The position numbers and the translations under genes are program-made. Below the pieces are notes generated by a model, which was not told the DNA's origin, made no database searches, and saw only the letters and a list, made by a program, of their open reading frames with translations. Of a DNA stretch of 23,340 nt, positions 15,411-23,340 are shown one piece after another; within the stretch, counting starts at the first letter, position 1, and each line of letters opens with the position of its first letter. The stretch is from a virus. Location: positions 1 to 23,340 of IMG/VR virus record IMGVR_UViG_3300030117_006109, one strand, 5' to 3'.

Positions 15411-16268
15411 TTACCGGTCAGGCCAAAAAAAGTCCGCAGTAAGCGGTACCTCCATATCCTCGGTATAACCACAACTAGGACACTCGAATTCCTGACTCAA
15501 ATCAACATTGGGGGTTACAGAATTAAGTGCGTTACGCAGGTGTCGATTATCTTGCGCAGGCATCATTAGCGCAAACTTCCGAATAATGTCGCGGTCATCC
15601 TCATCATTTAAAGACACAATGGCACGAGCAAACTGACTGCTCAGTGTACCATCAATGGTGTTCTTGGTGCGCAACTTCTGGACAGCCTTGGAAATGGCCA
15701 TCTCATCAGCACCAGTCAGAAGGCGAAACTCTGCAGTAACCGTCGTCAGTGGCAGCTGGACTGTAAAGGTGCCATCTTCTGTGGCCTTTACTCCCAGCTC
15801 CTCCTGGGTCTCGGTGCGCTTTTCAAGAGTTTCTAGGCTCGTCAAGTCAAAAGAGTGCTCGGCCGCCTCACCGCACGACGGGCAGCCAATCTTTGTGGTG
15901 TAATGTGGGCCATAGCCCGTAATTCGAGACGCAACCAAGATTGCGTTCCTGTCGCCAATAAGCAGCGTTGAAGGTCGAATAGACTTGTCCACCAAAACAT
16001 TCTGAATAAGCTTCTCAAGTGCCAGGCCCTTCTTGAGGAGAGTGGCGTTGGTGAGAATATCTTCGTCCTTCGCTGTCATATAGCGAATTTCGACTGTTTC
16101 CTTGTTATGTAGGGGATGACTTTCATCATAAAAACGGCCGCCACTTGGCAACTCCACAAAGTCTGTGGGTGTTACGAAGTCCAGGACGGACGTGACGGGA
16201 GCAGGGGAGGCCTTGGTGGCCTCCTTCTTTGGCGTGCTCCCGGTACGCCTTGAGTTATTTCTTGGCAA
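15411..16268 (-). CDS. T4-type baseplate protein (gp26 family), likely tail assembly chaperone
   Basis: A 285-aa protein of the 'T4 baseplate protein' family. Recognisable in order: VELPSGGRFYDESHPLHNKE (38-57), EIRYMTAKDEDILTN (60-74), LLKKGLALEKLIQNVLVD (77-94), and LLIGDRNAILVASRITGYGP (102-121). Two CPSC pairs at 129-132 and 263-266 probably form a zinc ribbon. Members of this family help assemble the baseplate hub. The first residues are basic and Thr/Ser/Pro-rich. The start is a TTG at 16268, chosen because AGAGAGGTGA precedes it at correct spacing. The gene lies between tail tube and tape measure, where other phages place the tail assembly chaperone G, and its end overlaps the reading frame of the next small gene. 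Confidence 0.82.
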   Translation of the reverse strand: MPRNNSRRTGSTPKKEATKASPAPVTSVLDFVTPTDFVELPSGGRFYDESHPLHNKETVEIRYMTAKDEDILTNATLLKKGLALEKLIQNVLVDKSIRPSTLLIGDRNAILVASRITGYGPHYTTKIGCPSCGEAAEHSFDLTSLETLEKRTETQEELGVKATEDGTFTVQLPLTTVTAEFRLLTGADEMAISKAVQKLRTKNTIDGTLSSQFARAIVSLNDEDDRDIIRKFALMMPAQDNRHLRNALNSVTPNVDLSQEFECPSCGYTEDMEVPLTADFFWPDR

Positions 16269-16326
16269 TTTTCACCTCTCTATTAAGAGTATTATAGTCT
16301 ATTTAAGTCCCAGTGTTAAGAGAAAC

Positions 16327-16983
16327 TTAGCCTGATGGTTGGGCCAGCTCAATGAGATTGCCGTCGACGGTGTCCTCACCCTCTATGTTGTAGAGGTTAA
16401 CAATCGGGGAAATAGTGTCTGCCGGCGCGGCGGTCGCAATGCCTTCTTGGTTAGTATAACTAGCCCAATCGTAGCGAAGCTCAACGTCGACCGTAGATAG
16501 GTCCTCAGAACCATAGTCGTAATCGTTGAAACTAATTCCAACTATAAAAGCACTATTAAGCTGCCACTGTTCGACTGTTTCACCAGCAGCGTTGAGGCCC
16601 TGTACTGTTATCTCCCCAAGGGCTGCAACAGAGTTCTTTTTGGCTAGAGTCTGAAAATCCCTGGTATCGAAGTTGGCAGTACCCGGTTCACCACCGGGGA
16701 CTCGGTAGCCGGCTTCGGTGAGCTTTGTAAGAAGCTGTGCTGTGGTATCGGGGTTGACAGGATCAACAAAGGAGATTGTTACGGTGTTCCAGGTAACAGA
16801 ACCGGGATAGTAAAACGTATGATTAAGGAACTTATGCTCAGAAGTGCTCACCGTAAATGTTGGCTTTGTTGCACTCCTCGCGTACCAGCCGCCACCGGCC
16901 GCCAGCTCAGGGATGTTCACCTTAAATCTAAATTGTCTTTTTGGCTCGGGCCCTTGGGCGCCGACGTCTGTCCAGAATGGCAT
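16327..16983 (-). CDS. tail tube protein, T4 gp19-like
   Basis: A 218-aa subunit of the inner tail tube through which DNA passes. The N-terminus has the tube-protein pattern PKRQFRFKVNIPEL (14-27), followed by a loop with ATKPTFTVS. A central strand pair includes NTVTISFVDP and a C-terminal strand set contains ITVQGLNAAGETVEQWQLN and VDVELRYDWASY. The length is slightly above T4 gp19 (163 aa), with a polar C-terminal extension of about 35 residues. It directly follows the sheath gene, as in T4 (18 then 19). The ATG at 16983 is preceded by AAAGGAG, a strong ribosome site, consistent with a protein needed in hundreds of copies. Confidence 0.88.
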   Translation of the reverse strand: MPFWTDVGAQGPEPKRQFRFKVNIPELAAGGGWYARSATKPTFTVSTSEHKFLNHTFYYPGSVTWNTVTISFVDPVNPDTTAQLLTKLTEAGYRVPGGEPGTANFDTRDFQTLAKKNSVAALGEITVQGLNAAGETVEQWQLNSAFIVGISFNDYDYGSEDLSTVDVELRYDWASYTNQEGIATAAPADTISPIVNLYNIEGEDTVDGNLIELAQPSG

Positions 16984-17024
16984 TTTACTTTTTCTCCTTT
17001 ATTTTAAATAGTCCCTTGAAGATT

Positions 17025-20000
17025 TTAATCATCGAAAGAAGCACCCTGTCTGGTAATAATGAAGTCTAGGGCAATAAATTCAATAGCCTTGGTGGGCTTA
17101 AGGTAAATCTTAGCATACATGATGTTTCGATCAACCAAGTCGTCAGTAGTGGTTGTCTTGTCCAGAACAACCTTGAACTCTGATAGACCGAAGCGTGCCT
17201 TGACACTTCCCAAGAAGGGGTTAACCTTGGAGGTGAAGCGTGACCATGTAACGCTAACGTTAGGATCGAACAACACAGTGGCAGCCATCTTCGAGATCTC
17301 CTTTTTGATGAAGATCATGAGGCGACGAACATTGATCCTATCCAACGCCGACCTTGTAATCTGAAGGGTCTTTTGGCCGAAGATCACGATTCCCTCATTC
17401 GGGAACTGGGCGATCGGGTTAATGTTAGCGGCGTAAAGGGTGTCGCGCTCCTTCGCGGTCAAGCGATAGCTCACGCCCGTTACCGGAAGTCCTGCAGCGC
17501 CGTTTGAGAGCCCTCCGCGCACGAAGCCTGCGGGGGCGAACCAAAGCTCAGTGCGGGCCTGTGAGGACGCGAACGTTCCCAAAGCAGCTACTGAGGGCGG
17601 CATCTCAATGGTGGCGCCGGTGCCCGGGTCTACAATGTGAACCCAGGGGAAATAAGTGCATGCGTAGCTAGAGTTGATTTCCCGGGCTCGGAGCTTTGTA
17701 ACCGATCCAGTAACACTAGGTCTGCGTTGCTCGGGCGTTGAAAGAGCCGTACCCTCGGTAGCAGGCGGTGTTCCTGCATCCTCGATATCAATGAGAGCGA
17801 GAGCATCGCCGCGATTCTCGCATGTGCTAATAACGTCATCAGTGACCTGCTTGCGCCACACGCCGGGAACTGTGATTAGGTTTGTAACCACGCGCTCGGG
17901 GTCAGATACGGCCTTAATAGACCTCTGAAGCGTTGCAAGAGAATAGCTCGTGCGTGATGTGGAGGTGTCATTCCACTGAGAGTTGCGGAAGGGCTCGCGC
18001 TCGGAGATGTCTAGGCCATCGAATCCACCATGAACCGGAACGGTAAACTTATCAATCCCGGCCTCTAGAAGGCTACGGAAAGAATTGGCTGTCGCAGAGG
18101 TGTATGCCTCATTCTTGACATGGGATCCAGATTGGTAGTACCACCCTGTGGAGGCAGAAACAACATTGTCTAGGCTGAAGACAAATCCTCTCTCTAGGTT
18201 CTGACCGGTGTTGCTAAACGAACTAAGGTTGCCGTTGGGGCCAAAGGGCATTGGGCGGCAAATGTCATAATAACTGGGATCAAACTGATCGATGAAGATC
18301 ATTGAGCCAGTCGGCGTTGTGGCAGTAAGGTCAGTCTTGTTGGTTTGAATACCGAAGTACGCAGTTTCAACATTTAGTCCACCATCGCTAGCGCTAACGC
18401 GCGTATGGAAGGTCGGGAACTGAAAGCGTCCGAAGAAGGCACCGGTGTTGCCGCCGGCCACAGTGGCGTTCTCGCACATAACCTGAATGCGCGTGTCCGC
18501 TGGGCCGATGGCGTTCGAGCCGGCGGAGAGGCAGGGGCCGAAGCCGATAGCATTACTACCAGTCGCCAGGGGTGTGGCTTTTTGCTCGGGGAAGCCAGCG
18601 CCATCGGGGCCGGTACTTCCTGAAGCATCGAAGGAGCCGAACTCAAGGGAACCGGAACCAAACGAGAAGCCCTTATAGCGAAGAGGACCGAGGTACCCGG
18701 CAGGAAGCAGGGACGCAATGCTAGCGGCGCCGGCTTCGACTTGTGCGTTAATAACGACGCGGAAGTAGTTCGACAGATTGGGGTAAGTTCCATAGTAGCG
18801 CCAGCGGCCCTCAGTGGAGTCCCAAGTCTTATACATGTCACCAATCTTCTTACCAATATAATTCGGCGAAAGAGGGTTAAGGTTACACTCATCAAAGCGC
18901 TCGATGATCTCGGGGGCCGCATCCCTGTCGCTTGAAGCTCTTACGAGAACTGAGAACGTTCCGTAGGGGTCGAGTGCCGGATAGGGGGCTGCCGAGATGT
19001 TGGCAATAGAAATTTTGTGACGGTGAGCGGACTCTCCTTGCTCTAGAGAAACAAATTTGAACAGCTCCTGCTGGTTGGCCTCTACAAACTTGTTGCTCCC
19101 TTCCTCAGTCTGCGCAAAGATATAAGGGGTCTCGGCGTTAACATAGGGGCTGTTCATATCCGCCTTGTTAACAGAGAGGCCGGCGACAGAGGATGATTCC
19201 ATAGCAAGAATAACCCCGAGCGTGGCGCCATCGCCAGATCCCGAAACTCGTGAATTAAGGAACTGGTCATAAGTTTCACCAAGCCAGTAGGTGTAGTAAC
19301 TGGGTGAGCCGGTGCTCACTAGATCCGAATTTGTCTGCGCGGCGTTAGTATTGAAGACCTTGCGAATGTATAAGTCACTGTTAGGATCAAAGTTGAAGCA
19401 CGTCTCCTCCACAACTGCACCAGCGTTGTCGAATATTGTGGCACGGAATTGGTTGCTAGCGCCTTCCGACCTCATCAGCGTAGCGGCGGAGGCAGTTTGT
19501 GCAGTGTTGCTGTTCATGAAAGAGCCACTCAAGCCAATACCGCCACTTTGGAGGTACCAGACCGCAGCCAGGGAGCCGGTACGTGCGTTCGGGAATGGGC
19601 CCTGCCCATGCGCAGTCGGGAAGGCTGAGCCACTTACCGAACCGGTGTCAATAAGGAATAGTCCATAAGCTGCGCCGTTCTGTTCCTTGTCGGCACTGAA
19701 GGTTGACTTGTCAGTTATCCAGCCAGCAGCATTGCCAGCGGTGCTACCGTCTCTCAGGGGATCTTCCGCACCCAAAAGTCGGACGAAGTTAATAGGAGAT
19801 TGCTGGCTTCTAAGCCATGCTTGGGCGGCATATCCACCATAAGTGGGCCCGTCAAAATCGTTGTTGCGCCAGTTATCACCGTTCTCGGCGCCTGGGTCGG
19901 GTGCGCCGAACACTTGCACAAAATCATCATAAGAATCGATGACAGTCGGCGTAAGGCCGGGGCCCATGCGAGTACGCCCAATAATGGTGGGGCCCGGGTC

Positions 20001-20093
20001 AACTCCCGGATCAGCCGGCAACTTTGATTCATCAACCTCGTTGATGAAGATACCGGGTGAAATAAACTTAAACTTGCTAGCTCCACTTGCCAT
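17025..20093 (-). CDS. tail sheath protein, T4 gp18-like, unusually long
   Basis: Forms the contractile outer sheath that drives the tube into the host. The 1022-aa protein begins with the typical FKFISPGIFINEVDES (8-23), followed by IIGRTRMGPGLTP and a DYDDFVQVFG strand. It ends with the conserved C-terminal sheath domain: RRLMIFIKKEISKMAATVLF, a 'FL...KA..GL..FKV' segment, and the last strand IKLxPTKAIEFI-type (KPTKAIEFIALDFIITRQ), which exchanges strands with neighbours. T4 gp18 has 659 residues; the extra 360 here fall in the middle, which is Ser/Gly/Asn-rich and probably forms surface domains. The ATG at 20093 follows AAGGAGAT. A 94-base gap upstream carries the recurring ACTATTTA motif. 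Confidence 0.92.
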   Translation of the reverse strand: MASGASKFKFISPGIFINEVDESKLPADPGVDPGPTIIGRTRMGPGLTPTVIDSYDDFVQVFGAPDPGAENGDNWRNNDFDGPTYGGYAAQAWLRSQQSPINFVRLLGAEDPLRDGSTAGNAAGWITDKSTFSADKEQNGAAYGLFLIDTGSVSGSAFPTAHGQGPFPNARTGSLAAVWYLQSGGIGLSGSFMNSNTAQTASAATLMRSEGASNQFRATIFDNAGAVVEETCFNFDPNSDLYIRKVFNTNAAQTNSDLVSTGSPSYYTYWLGETYDQFLNSRVSGSGDGATLGVILAMESSSVAGLSVNKADMNSPYVNAETPYIFAQTEEGSNKFVEANQQELFKFVSLEQGESAHRHKISIANISAAPYPALDPYGTFSVLVRASSDRDAAPEIIERFDECNLNPLSPNYIGKKIGDMYKTWDSTEGRWRYYGTYPNLSNYFRVVINAQVEAGAASIASLLPAGYLGPLRYKGFSFGSGSLEFGSFDASGSTGPDGAGFPEQKATPLATGSNAIGFGPCLSAGSNAIGPADTRIQVMCENATVAGGNTGAFFGRFQFPTFHTRVSASDGGLNVETAYFGIQTNKTDLTATTPTGSMIFIDQFDPSYYDICRPMPFGPNGNLSSFSNTGQNLERGFVFSLDNVVSASTGWYYQSGSHVKNEAYTSATANSFRSLLEAGIDKFTVPVHGGFDGLDISEREPFRNSQWNDTSTSRTSYSLATLQRSIKAVSDPERVVTNLITVPGVWRKQVTDDVISTCENRGDALALIDIEDAGTPPATEGTALSTPEQRRPSVTGSVTKLRAREINSSYACTYFPWVHIVDPGTGATIEMPPSVAALGTFASSQARTELWFAPAGFVRGGLSNGAAGLPVTGVSYRLTAKERDTLYAANINPIAQFPNEGIVIFGQKTLQITRSALDRINVRRLMIFIKKEISKMAATVLFDPNVSVTWSRFTSKVNPFLGSVKARFGLSEFKVVLDKTTTTDDLVDRNIMYAKIYLKPTKAIEFIALDFIITRQGASFDD

Positions 20094-20187
20094 GGTTAAA
20101 TATCTCCTTGCTTATTTTCGACACCATAGTATTTACTACTTAGGACTTCTCGTAATAAATAGTAACGGGCAACGCTAAAGTCCATAT

Positions 20188-21066
20188 TTACTCGCGATAA
20201 AAGGCTCCGGAGATTGTTGTCGGGATATCTCCAAATATTACACGCTCTCTAGGAATACGAACTTCCACCGCATTTTCATGATATGCAATCTTGGGTTGCG
20301 TATCGTTCTTGCCCGCGCCTTGTAAGTATCCTAAGATTCTAATGTCCAGGGTGGTCTCAAAAGCGCGCTCATCGTCTCCAAGATTTGCCACATTGTTGTT
20401 TTGTGCAAAGTCTTGTGGAAGAAAGCCTTCAAAGCGGTGGCCATCAGCCTGTATTACAAAGCCATTAATTTGTCCCGTATTGGTAATAAAGGGTGTCAGC
20501 ATTTCATTAATCTGTTGAAAATATTCCCCCTTAAGGGTTACACTATATGAGACGTTTACGTAAACTGGTAGTGGCATATATAGAGTTTCGTAAACAATCT
20601 TTTTGTTCTTGTAAGGGAAGTTCTGCTGACCAAAGCCGCTCCCTTGGGATTGAAAGCGCGCCGTAGTTCGATAGGCGTCTGCGTTTGCAAAATCTCCAGT
20701 TTTGGTCTGATTTATGCGCCTGGTATAAGCAATAGTTCCGCCCTCTGGACCCGGTAAGGGGAATACGTTAGCCTGGTAGCTTCCTTTTCGAGTGGGGTCT
20801 TTTACAATGGATTTCCTCTCGATACTGATCAGGGGGAGCTTCAAAACTCCATAATCGTCCCTCAAATCTTTATTGTGCTTGACTTGATAGGAGCGCTCGG
20901 CCGAGACCCAGATCAGGGGAACCTTGTTCCATCCCCTGTTGGTAGTTACTGAAATATTTAATGTCTCATCAAGCCAACTGTAGAACGCCTGGTCTATAGT
21001 CTCCAAAGTGGAGGGCATAAACTGAAATTCTGTTTGCTTTGCAGATGGGTTTTCTCTATTGGCCAT
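20188..21066 (-). CDS. proximal tail sheath stabiliser / tail terminator, T4 gp15-like
   Basis: Caps the head-proximal end of the sheath and joins it to the neck. The 292-aa protein (T4 gp15 has 272) shares the order of gp15 features. KVPLIWVSAERSYQVK (48-63) matches the gp15 'VPITYASKEHFMMK' strand and LPLISIERKS (77-86) matches 'LPRINLHLVD'. MPLPVYVNVSYSVTLKGEYF (164-183) with QQINEMLTPFI matches 'PIKMIYELSIFTRYEDDMFQ'. The gene overlaps the gp14-like stop by 11 bases and has an internal ribosome site GGGAG. The order gp13, gp14, gp15, then sheath is that of T4 except that the terminase genes 16 and 17 are missing from between. Confidence 0.8.
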   Translation of the reverse strand: MANRENPSAKQTEFQFMPSTLETIDQAFYSWLDETLNISVTTNRGWNKVPLIWVSAERSYQVKHNKDLRDDYGVLKLPLISIERKSIVKDPTRKGSYQANVFPLPGPEGGTIAYTRRINQTKTGDFANADAYRTTARFQSQGSGFGQQNFPYKNKKIVYETLYMPLPVYVNVSYSVTLKGEYFQQINEMLTPFITNTGQINGFVIQADGHRFEGFLPQDFAQNNNVANLGDDERAFETTLDIRILGYLQGAGKNDTQPKIAYHENAVEVRIPRERVIFGDIPTTISGAFYRE

Positions 21067-21544
21067 CGAACACTCCCGGGCGTGCGCGGACGCACTTAGC
21101 TGAAACCTCTATGCTGTGATTGACTTGGCCGTAGATCTTTCTCGGCTCAGACCAATTAACAATTTCATAATATATACCGCCGTACAATACAAAGTCGCCT
21201 GCGCGGACATAAAGATCCTGGTCTTCCTGCAGGCGCCTCTCGTGAAAGTGAACAGTGATCTCAACACGCTGATCGACACCAATATTCTGAGTATATTCCG
21301 TCCCGTAGGCGTTCCATTCGATAAGCGCATAAACACGCACAGGGGGCAAGAAAGTCTTTTCAATGGCCTCGCCGTATAGAGGGTGAAAATTTGTGGCCTC
21401 CACATCAATTGGGTAGTACAATATTTGCTGACCAACTACGCGCTCGATAAGCTCATCGTTGACTTGCTTAATCAGGTCTCGCTCTTTCTCACCTATAAAA
21501 AGAGGGGGCGGCGGGCTATCTGGCTGCTTCCATTTATTAGACAT
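21056..21544 (-). CDS. neck protein, T4 gp14-like
   Basis: Part of the head-to-tail connecting neck that completes filled heads. At 162 aa it is shorter than T4 gp14 (256 aa) but keeps its core: a helix RDLIKQVNDELIERVVG (22-38), then ILYYPIDVEATNFHPLYGEA (41-60), matching gp14 'CYYVPREYV...LIFGED', then NIGVDQRVEITVHF, and AGDFVLYGGIYYEIVNW, matching '[21 protein letters not shown]'. What is missing is the long C-terminal tail of T4 gp14. The N-terminus has a run of prolines (PPPP, 11-14). It starts 12 bases after the gp13-like gene and overlaps the gp15-like gene, so the three neck proteins are made as one coupled set. Confidence 0.72.
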   Translation of the reverse strand: MSNKWKQPDSPPPPLFIGEKERDLIKQVNDELIERVVGQQILYYPIDVEATNFHPLYGEAIEKTFLPPVRVYALIEWNAYGTEYTQNIGVDQRVEITVHFHERRLQEDQDLYVRAGDFVLYGGIYYEIVNWSEPRKIYGQVNHSIEVSAKCVRARPGVFDGQ

Positions 21545-21555
21545 GCGCTAACCCC

Positions 21556-22830
21556 TTACCCCTGATATATAGGCAATGGTGCCTGCTGTTTTAGAGTGCT
21601 GACACTGGTGGCGGTGGCGGCGTCTTTCTCAGCCAATGCCGAATATGCCATTTCATCCAAGACAGTTTTTAGCTCATCTCGAAGGGCAGCTTGCTCTGTC
21701 TGGGCCTGGCTTAGCAAATCAGAGGCATTGAGAGTTAGGTTCTCTCCTGGAATTGGAATTGTGGTGAACTTTCCTCTGATTTGTCCTAAAGTTTCCTTAG
21801 AAAGAGATAGGGCAAAGCGCCTAATCCACTGCTTGCCAATTGAGTTTATATTTTCATAAGGAATGTTAGCAAAAGGAATAGTATTCATATTGTTAATGCC
21901 GCTAATTCCATCCTGCTTTGTATCATCTTGTGTCCACGCATCATTCATGACTTGAAAAGTAAACCACATTTTGTCTATTTCGTTACTCATGGGCTGCGGG
22001 AATATCCTAAGCTTATTGTCACGAAGTTCAAATGAAAATTGTGAAGTTCTAGTGTATATCATATCTTCGAAGTTCATCGCCTGTAGCTTATTCTGCCAAA
22101 CTGGTATTACCTCGAATGTGGAATCATCAGCATATTGCCCATATGTGGCCAGGTTGCCTACAACATTGAGGCCACCATAATAACCATAAAACCTCCACAT
22201 GGAGCGGGGAGTTTTATAGAAAACTCGATTAACTATGATTCTCTTACTGGTGTCAATATTGGCGTATGGTAAGGAAGAGTCGGCGGCGACATTATCAACT
22301 ATCGTAGCTTGCAAATCATAATCCTGTTTGTCCTGAACAATGTCAAAGGATGCAGAATATTCAGGAATAGTGCCCCCCAAGCCCGCGTCGAGGGCCATGG
22401 CCTGGCCAAAACGCCGACCATATTCAAAGCGCAGGTTAGGGTATTTAAGCTCGACGCGCTCGCCGCCTAGGCTTGATGATAGAGAATCGCCGGCCTTTAA
22501 TTCACCCTGCCAGTTAAATGATCCCGTCGCATTTCCCAGAATGCTTGACAGAACGTTTTTAGCCTGATGTGTGTTAACAATATAAGAATATTCTAAAACC
22601 GCCTCTTCAAAGTTGGCGTACACGTTTGCTGCGTTCAGCTCAATGTCTAAGACATCCCCACCAAGCTTCTTATATGTGTACGCCACTTGGGTGGCAGCCC
22701 CAGATAAAAAGTCAATAGATCCTGTGTAGATACCAAACGGTACAGCGCTAGCCACATTACCAGGTGTGCCCGTGGCCGGTAACACCACGGCACTGGTCTG
22801 GCTTTTGGGGGTTAAAGTAGGGACAGCCAT
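21556..22830 (-). CDS. neck protein, T4 gp13-like
   Basis: Head-completion/neck protein that binds the portal after DNA packaging. The 424-aa protein (T4 gp13 has 309) carries the clearest family signature near its C-terminus: WIRRFALSLSKETLGQIRGK followed by IPIPGENLTLNASDLL. The first 100 residues are Ala/Ser/Thr-rich and contain YKKLGGDVLDIELNAANVYA and FEEAVLEYSYIVNTHQ, which resemble the gp13 N-terminal helical region. The middle (about 170-300) has aromatic strands such as MWRFYGYYGGLNVVG. The ATG at 22830 follows GAGGAG. It lies 49 bases after the basic protein gene and is the first of the neck set. Confidence 0.83.
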   Translation of the reverse strand: MAVPTLTPKSQTSAVVLPATGTPGNVASAVPFGIYTGSIDFLSGAATQVAYTYKKLGGDVLDIELNAANVYANFEEAVLEYSYIVNTHQAKNVLSSILGNATGSFNWQGELKAGDSLSSSLGGERVELKYPNLRFEYGRRFGQAMALDAGLGGTIPEYSASFDIVQDKQDYDLQATIVDNVAADSSLPYANIDTSKRIIVNRVFYKTPRSMWRFYGYYGGLNVVGNLATYGQYADDSTFEVIPVWQNKLQAMNFEDMIYTRTSQFSFELRDNKLRIFPQPMSNEIDKMWFTFQVMNDAWTQDDTKQDGISGINNMNTIPFANIPYENINSIGKQWIRRFALSLSKETLGQIRGKFTTIPIPGENLTLNASDLLSQAQTEQAALRDELKTVLDEMAYSALAEKDAATATSVSTLKQQAPLPIYQG

Positions 22831-22879
22831 GCTTAGAGTTCTCCTCTATCTAATTAGTGAGAAGAATTAGAAAGCGCGA

Positions 22880-23221
22880 CTAGGTTGTTGTTTTTGCCTT
22901 GGTGGTTCTTTTTCTTGTCGTCTTACGCGCAGTTGTTGTTTTTTTCCTTGGGGCGCGCTTCTTTTTTGTGGGAGCCTTCGTCTCAATAGCCTCAATGGTG
23001 GGATCTGCGCTGATGGTTGGCGACTCTGAATTGGGTGCCGCAAGAGTTGGCGGCGATTTTACGTCGGTGTCGACCGCAGCCACAATGATTGGCTCAGGGG
23101 TTGTTGTCTCCTCTATTAACGTAGTCTCCTGGGTCTCAGTGTCTTCACCCAAACTATACTTGTTGGCGTACTTTCTGCCAAACTTCTGTTGAAACCTTCT
23201 ATATCTTCTTTTCTTGCCCAT
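22880..23221 (-). CDS. small basic protein with histone-H1-like tail, unknown function
   Basis: A 113-aa protein of striking composition. Residues 1-22 (MGKKRRYRRFQQKFGRKYAN) are strongly basic, 26-80 are acidic and Thr/Pro/Ser-rich, and 83-113 form a Lys/Arg/Thr/Ala tail with repeated KKTT, RKTT and KAKTTT units, like histone H1 or AlgP tails. No fold is recognisable. The coding is supported by a strong ribosome site GGAGGAC six bases before the ATG at 23221 and by its position between a terminator and the gp13-like gene. It may bind DNA or RNA in the head or bridge negatively charged surfaces during assembly. I do not recognise the family. Confidence 0.65.
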   Translation of the reverse strand: MGKKRRYRRFQQKFGRKYANKYSLGEDTETQETTLIEETTTPEPIIVAAVDTDVKSPPTLAAPNSESPTISADPTIEAIETKAPTKKKRAPRKKTTTARKTTRKRTTKAKTTT

Positions 23222-23253
23222 AGGGTCCTCCGTAATATAGTAAATAGTTGTTT

Positions 23254-23284
23254 ACAAAAGAAAACCCCCTCCGGTGGGAGGGGG
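23254..23284 (-). terminator. strong Rho-independent terminator for a gene beyond the right edge
   Basis: CCCCCTCC (23265-23272) pairs with GGAGGGGG (23277-23284), a perfect 8-bp stem with a GGTG loop. On the minus strand it is followed by TTTTCTTTTGT. It ends the transcript of the gene lying to the right and insulates the neck, sheath and tube genes from it. A strongly expressed gene such as the major capsid protein would be a typical upstream neighbour, but that is inference. Confidence 0.9.
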
Positions 23285-23315
23285 CAAAAGTCTAGCTAAG
23301 TTAGGAAATTAACTA

Positions 23316-23339
23316 CTAAGAGGTAACCCAGAAGGTACT
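23316..23339 (-). CDS. possible C-terminal end of a gene extending beyond the right edge
   Basis: One minus-strand frame ends STFWVTS followed by TAG at 23318-23316, about 30 bases before the terminator stem. This is where the last codons of the terminated gene should be. Another frame also reaches a stop after a few codons, so the choice rests only on plausibility and spacing, and the product cannot be identified from seven residues. Confidence 0.25.
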   Translation of the reverse strand, partial: STFWVTS

Positions 23340-23340
23340 A

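Noticed and set aside
18374-18922. A 182-codon open minus-strand frame inside the sheath gene.
   Set aside because: It lies wholly inside the sheath coding region in another frame, has Arg/Pro/Ser-rich shadow composition and no ribosome site.
20143-20183. Inverted repeat GGACTT/AAGTCC before the sheath gene.
   Set aside because: The six-base arms are separated by 29 bases with no T run; too weak for a terminator or operator call.
22318-22346. Promoter-like TTGACA-17-GATTAT inside the gp13-like gene, minus strand.
   Set aside because: The -10 box matches at only four of six positions, and the next gene start is about 770 bases away; chance match is likely.

Overview
The window is a block of a contractile-tailed (myovirus) bacteriophage genome related to T4, probably one of the distant 'far-T4' lineages rather than a close T4 relative. 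Every convincing gene is on the minus strand, so transcription runs from the right edge to the left. Coding density is very high, no stretch over 300 bases lacks a gene, and the longest gap (about 116 bases) lies between the single-stranded DNA-binding protein gene and the gene after it. I see no tRNA, rRNA, CRISPR array, insertion sequence, integrase or att site. The host cannot be named from the sequence; the promoters are of the ordinary bacterial sigma70 type.

Right half, in transcription order: a strong terminator for a gene beyond the right edge; a small basic protein; the neck and tail-completion proteins (gp13-, gp14- and gp15-like); a very large tail sheath (1022 aa); the tail tube; a gp26-type baseplate/chaperone protein with a small overlapping-frame partner; a terminator; the tape measure protein; a probable tube initiator; a LysM gp53-like wedge protein; a large baseplate hub protein (1120 aa); and a 401-aa protein of unknown function.

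Left half: a replication and recombination module follows without a break. It has a compact family A DNA polymerase without a proofreading domain, a protein with features of the tubulin/FtsZ GTPase fold, a gp32-like single-stranded DNA-binding protein, a protein resembling the AIPR/DGQHR abortive-infection families, a RecA/UvsX recombinase, a CMP/dCMP deaminase-like protein, and a FEN-type 5'-3' exonuclease cut by the left edge.

The two halves differ in control signals. Four strong sigma70 promoters (near-consensus boxes, 17-base spacing) occur only in the replication half. Two of them lie inside coding sequence, including one in the last structural gene that would switch on polymerase and the tubulin-like gene early. 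The structural half has no equally good promoter but carries a recurring 8-base motif in three of its gaps.

The most unusual items are the tubulin/FtsZ-like gene overlapping the polymerase gene, the AIPR-like gene inside a phage replication module, the stripped-down polymerase, the possible +1 frameshift in the tail chaperone pair, and the structured leader of the single-stranded DNA-binding protein gene.
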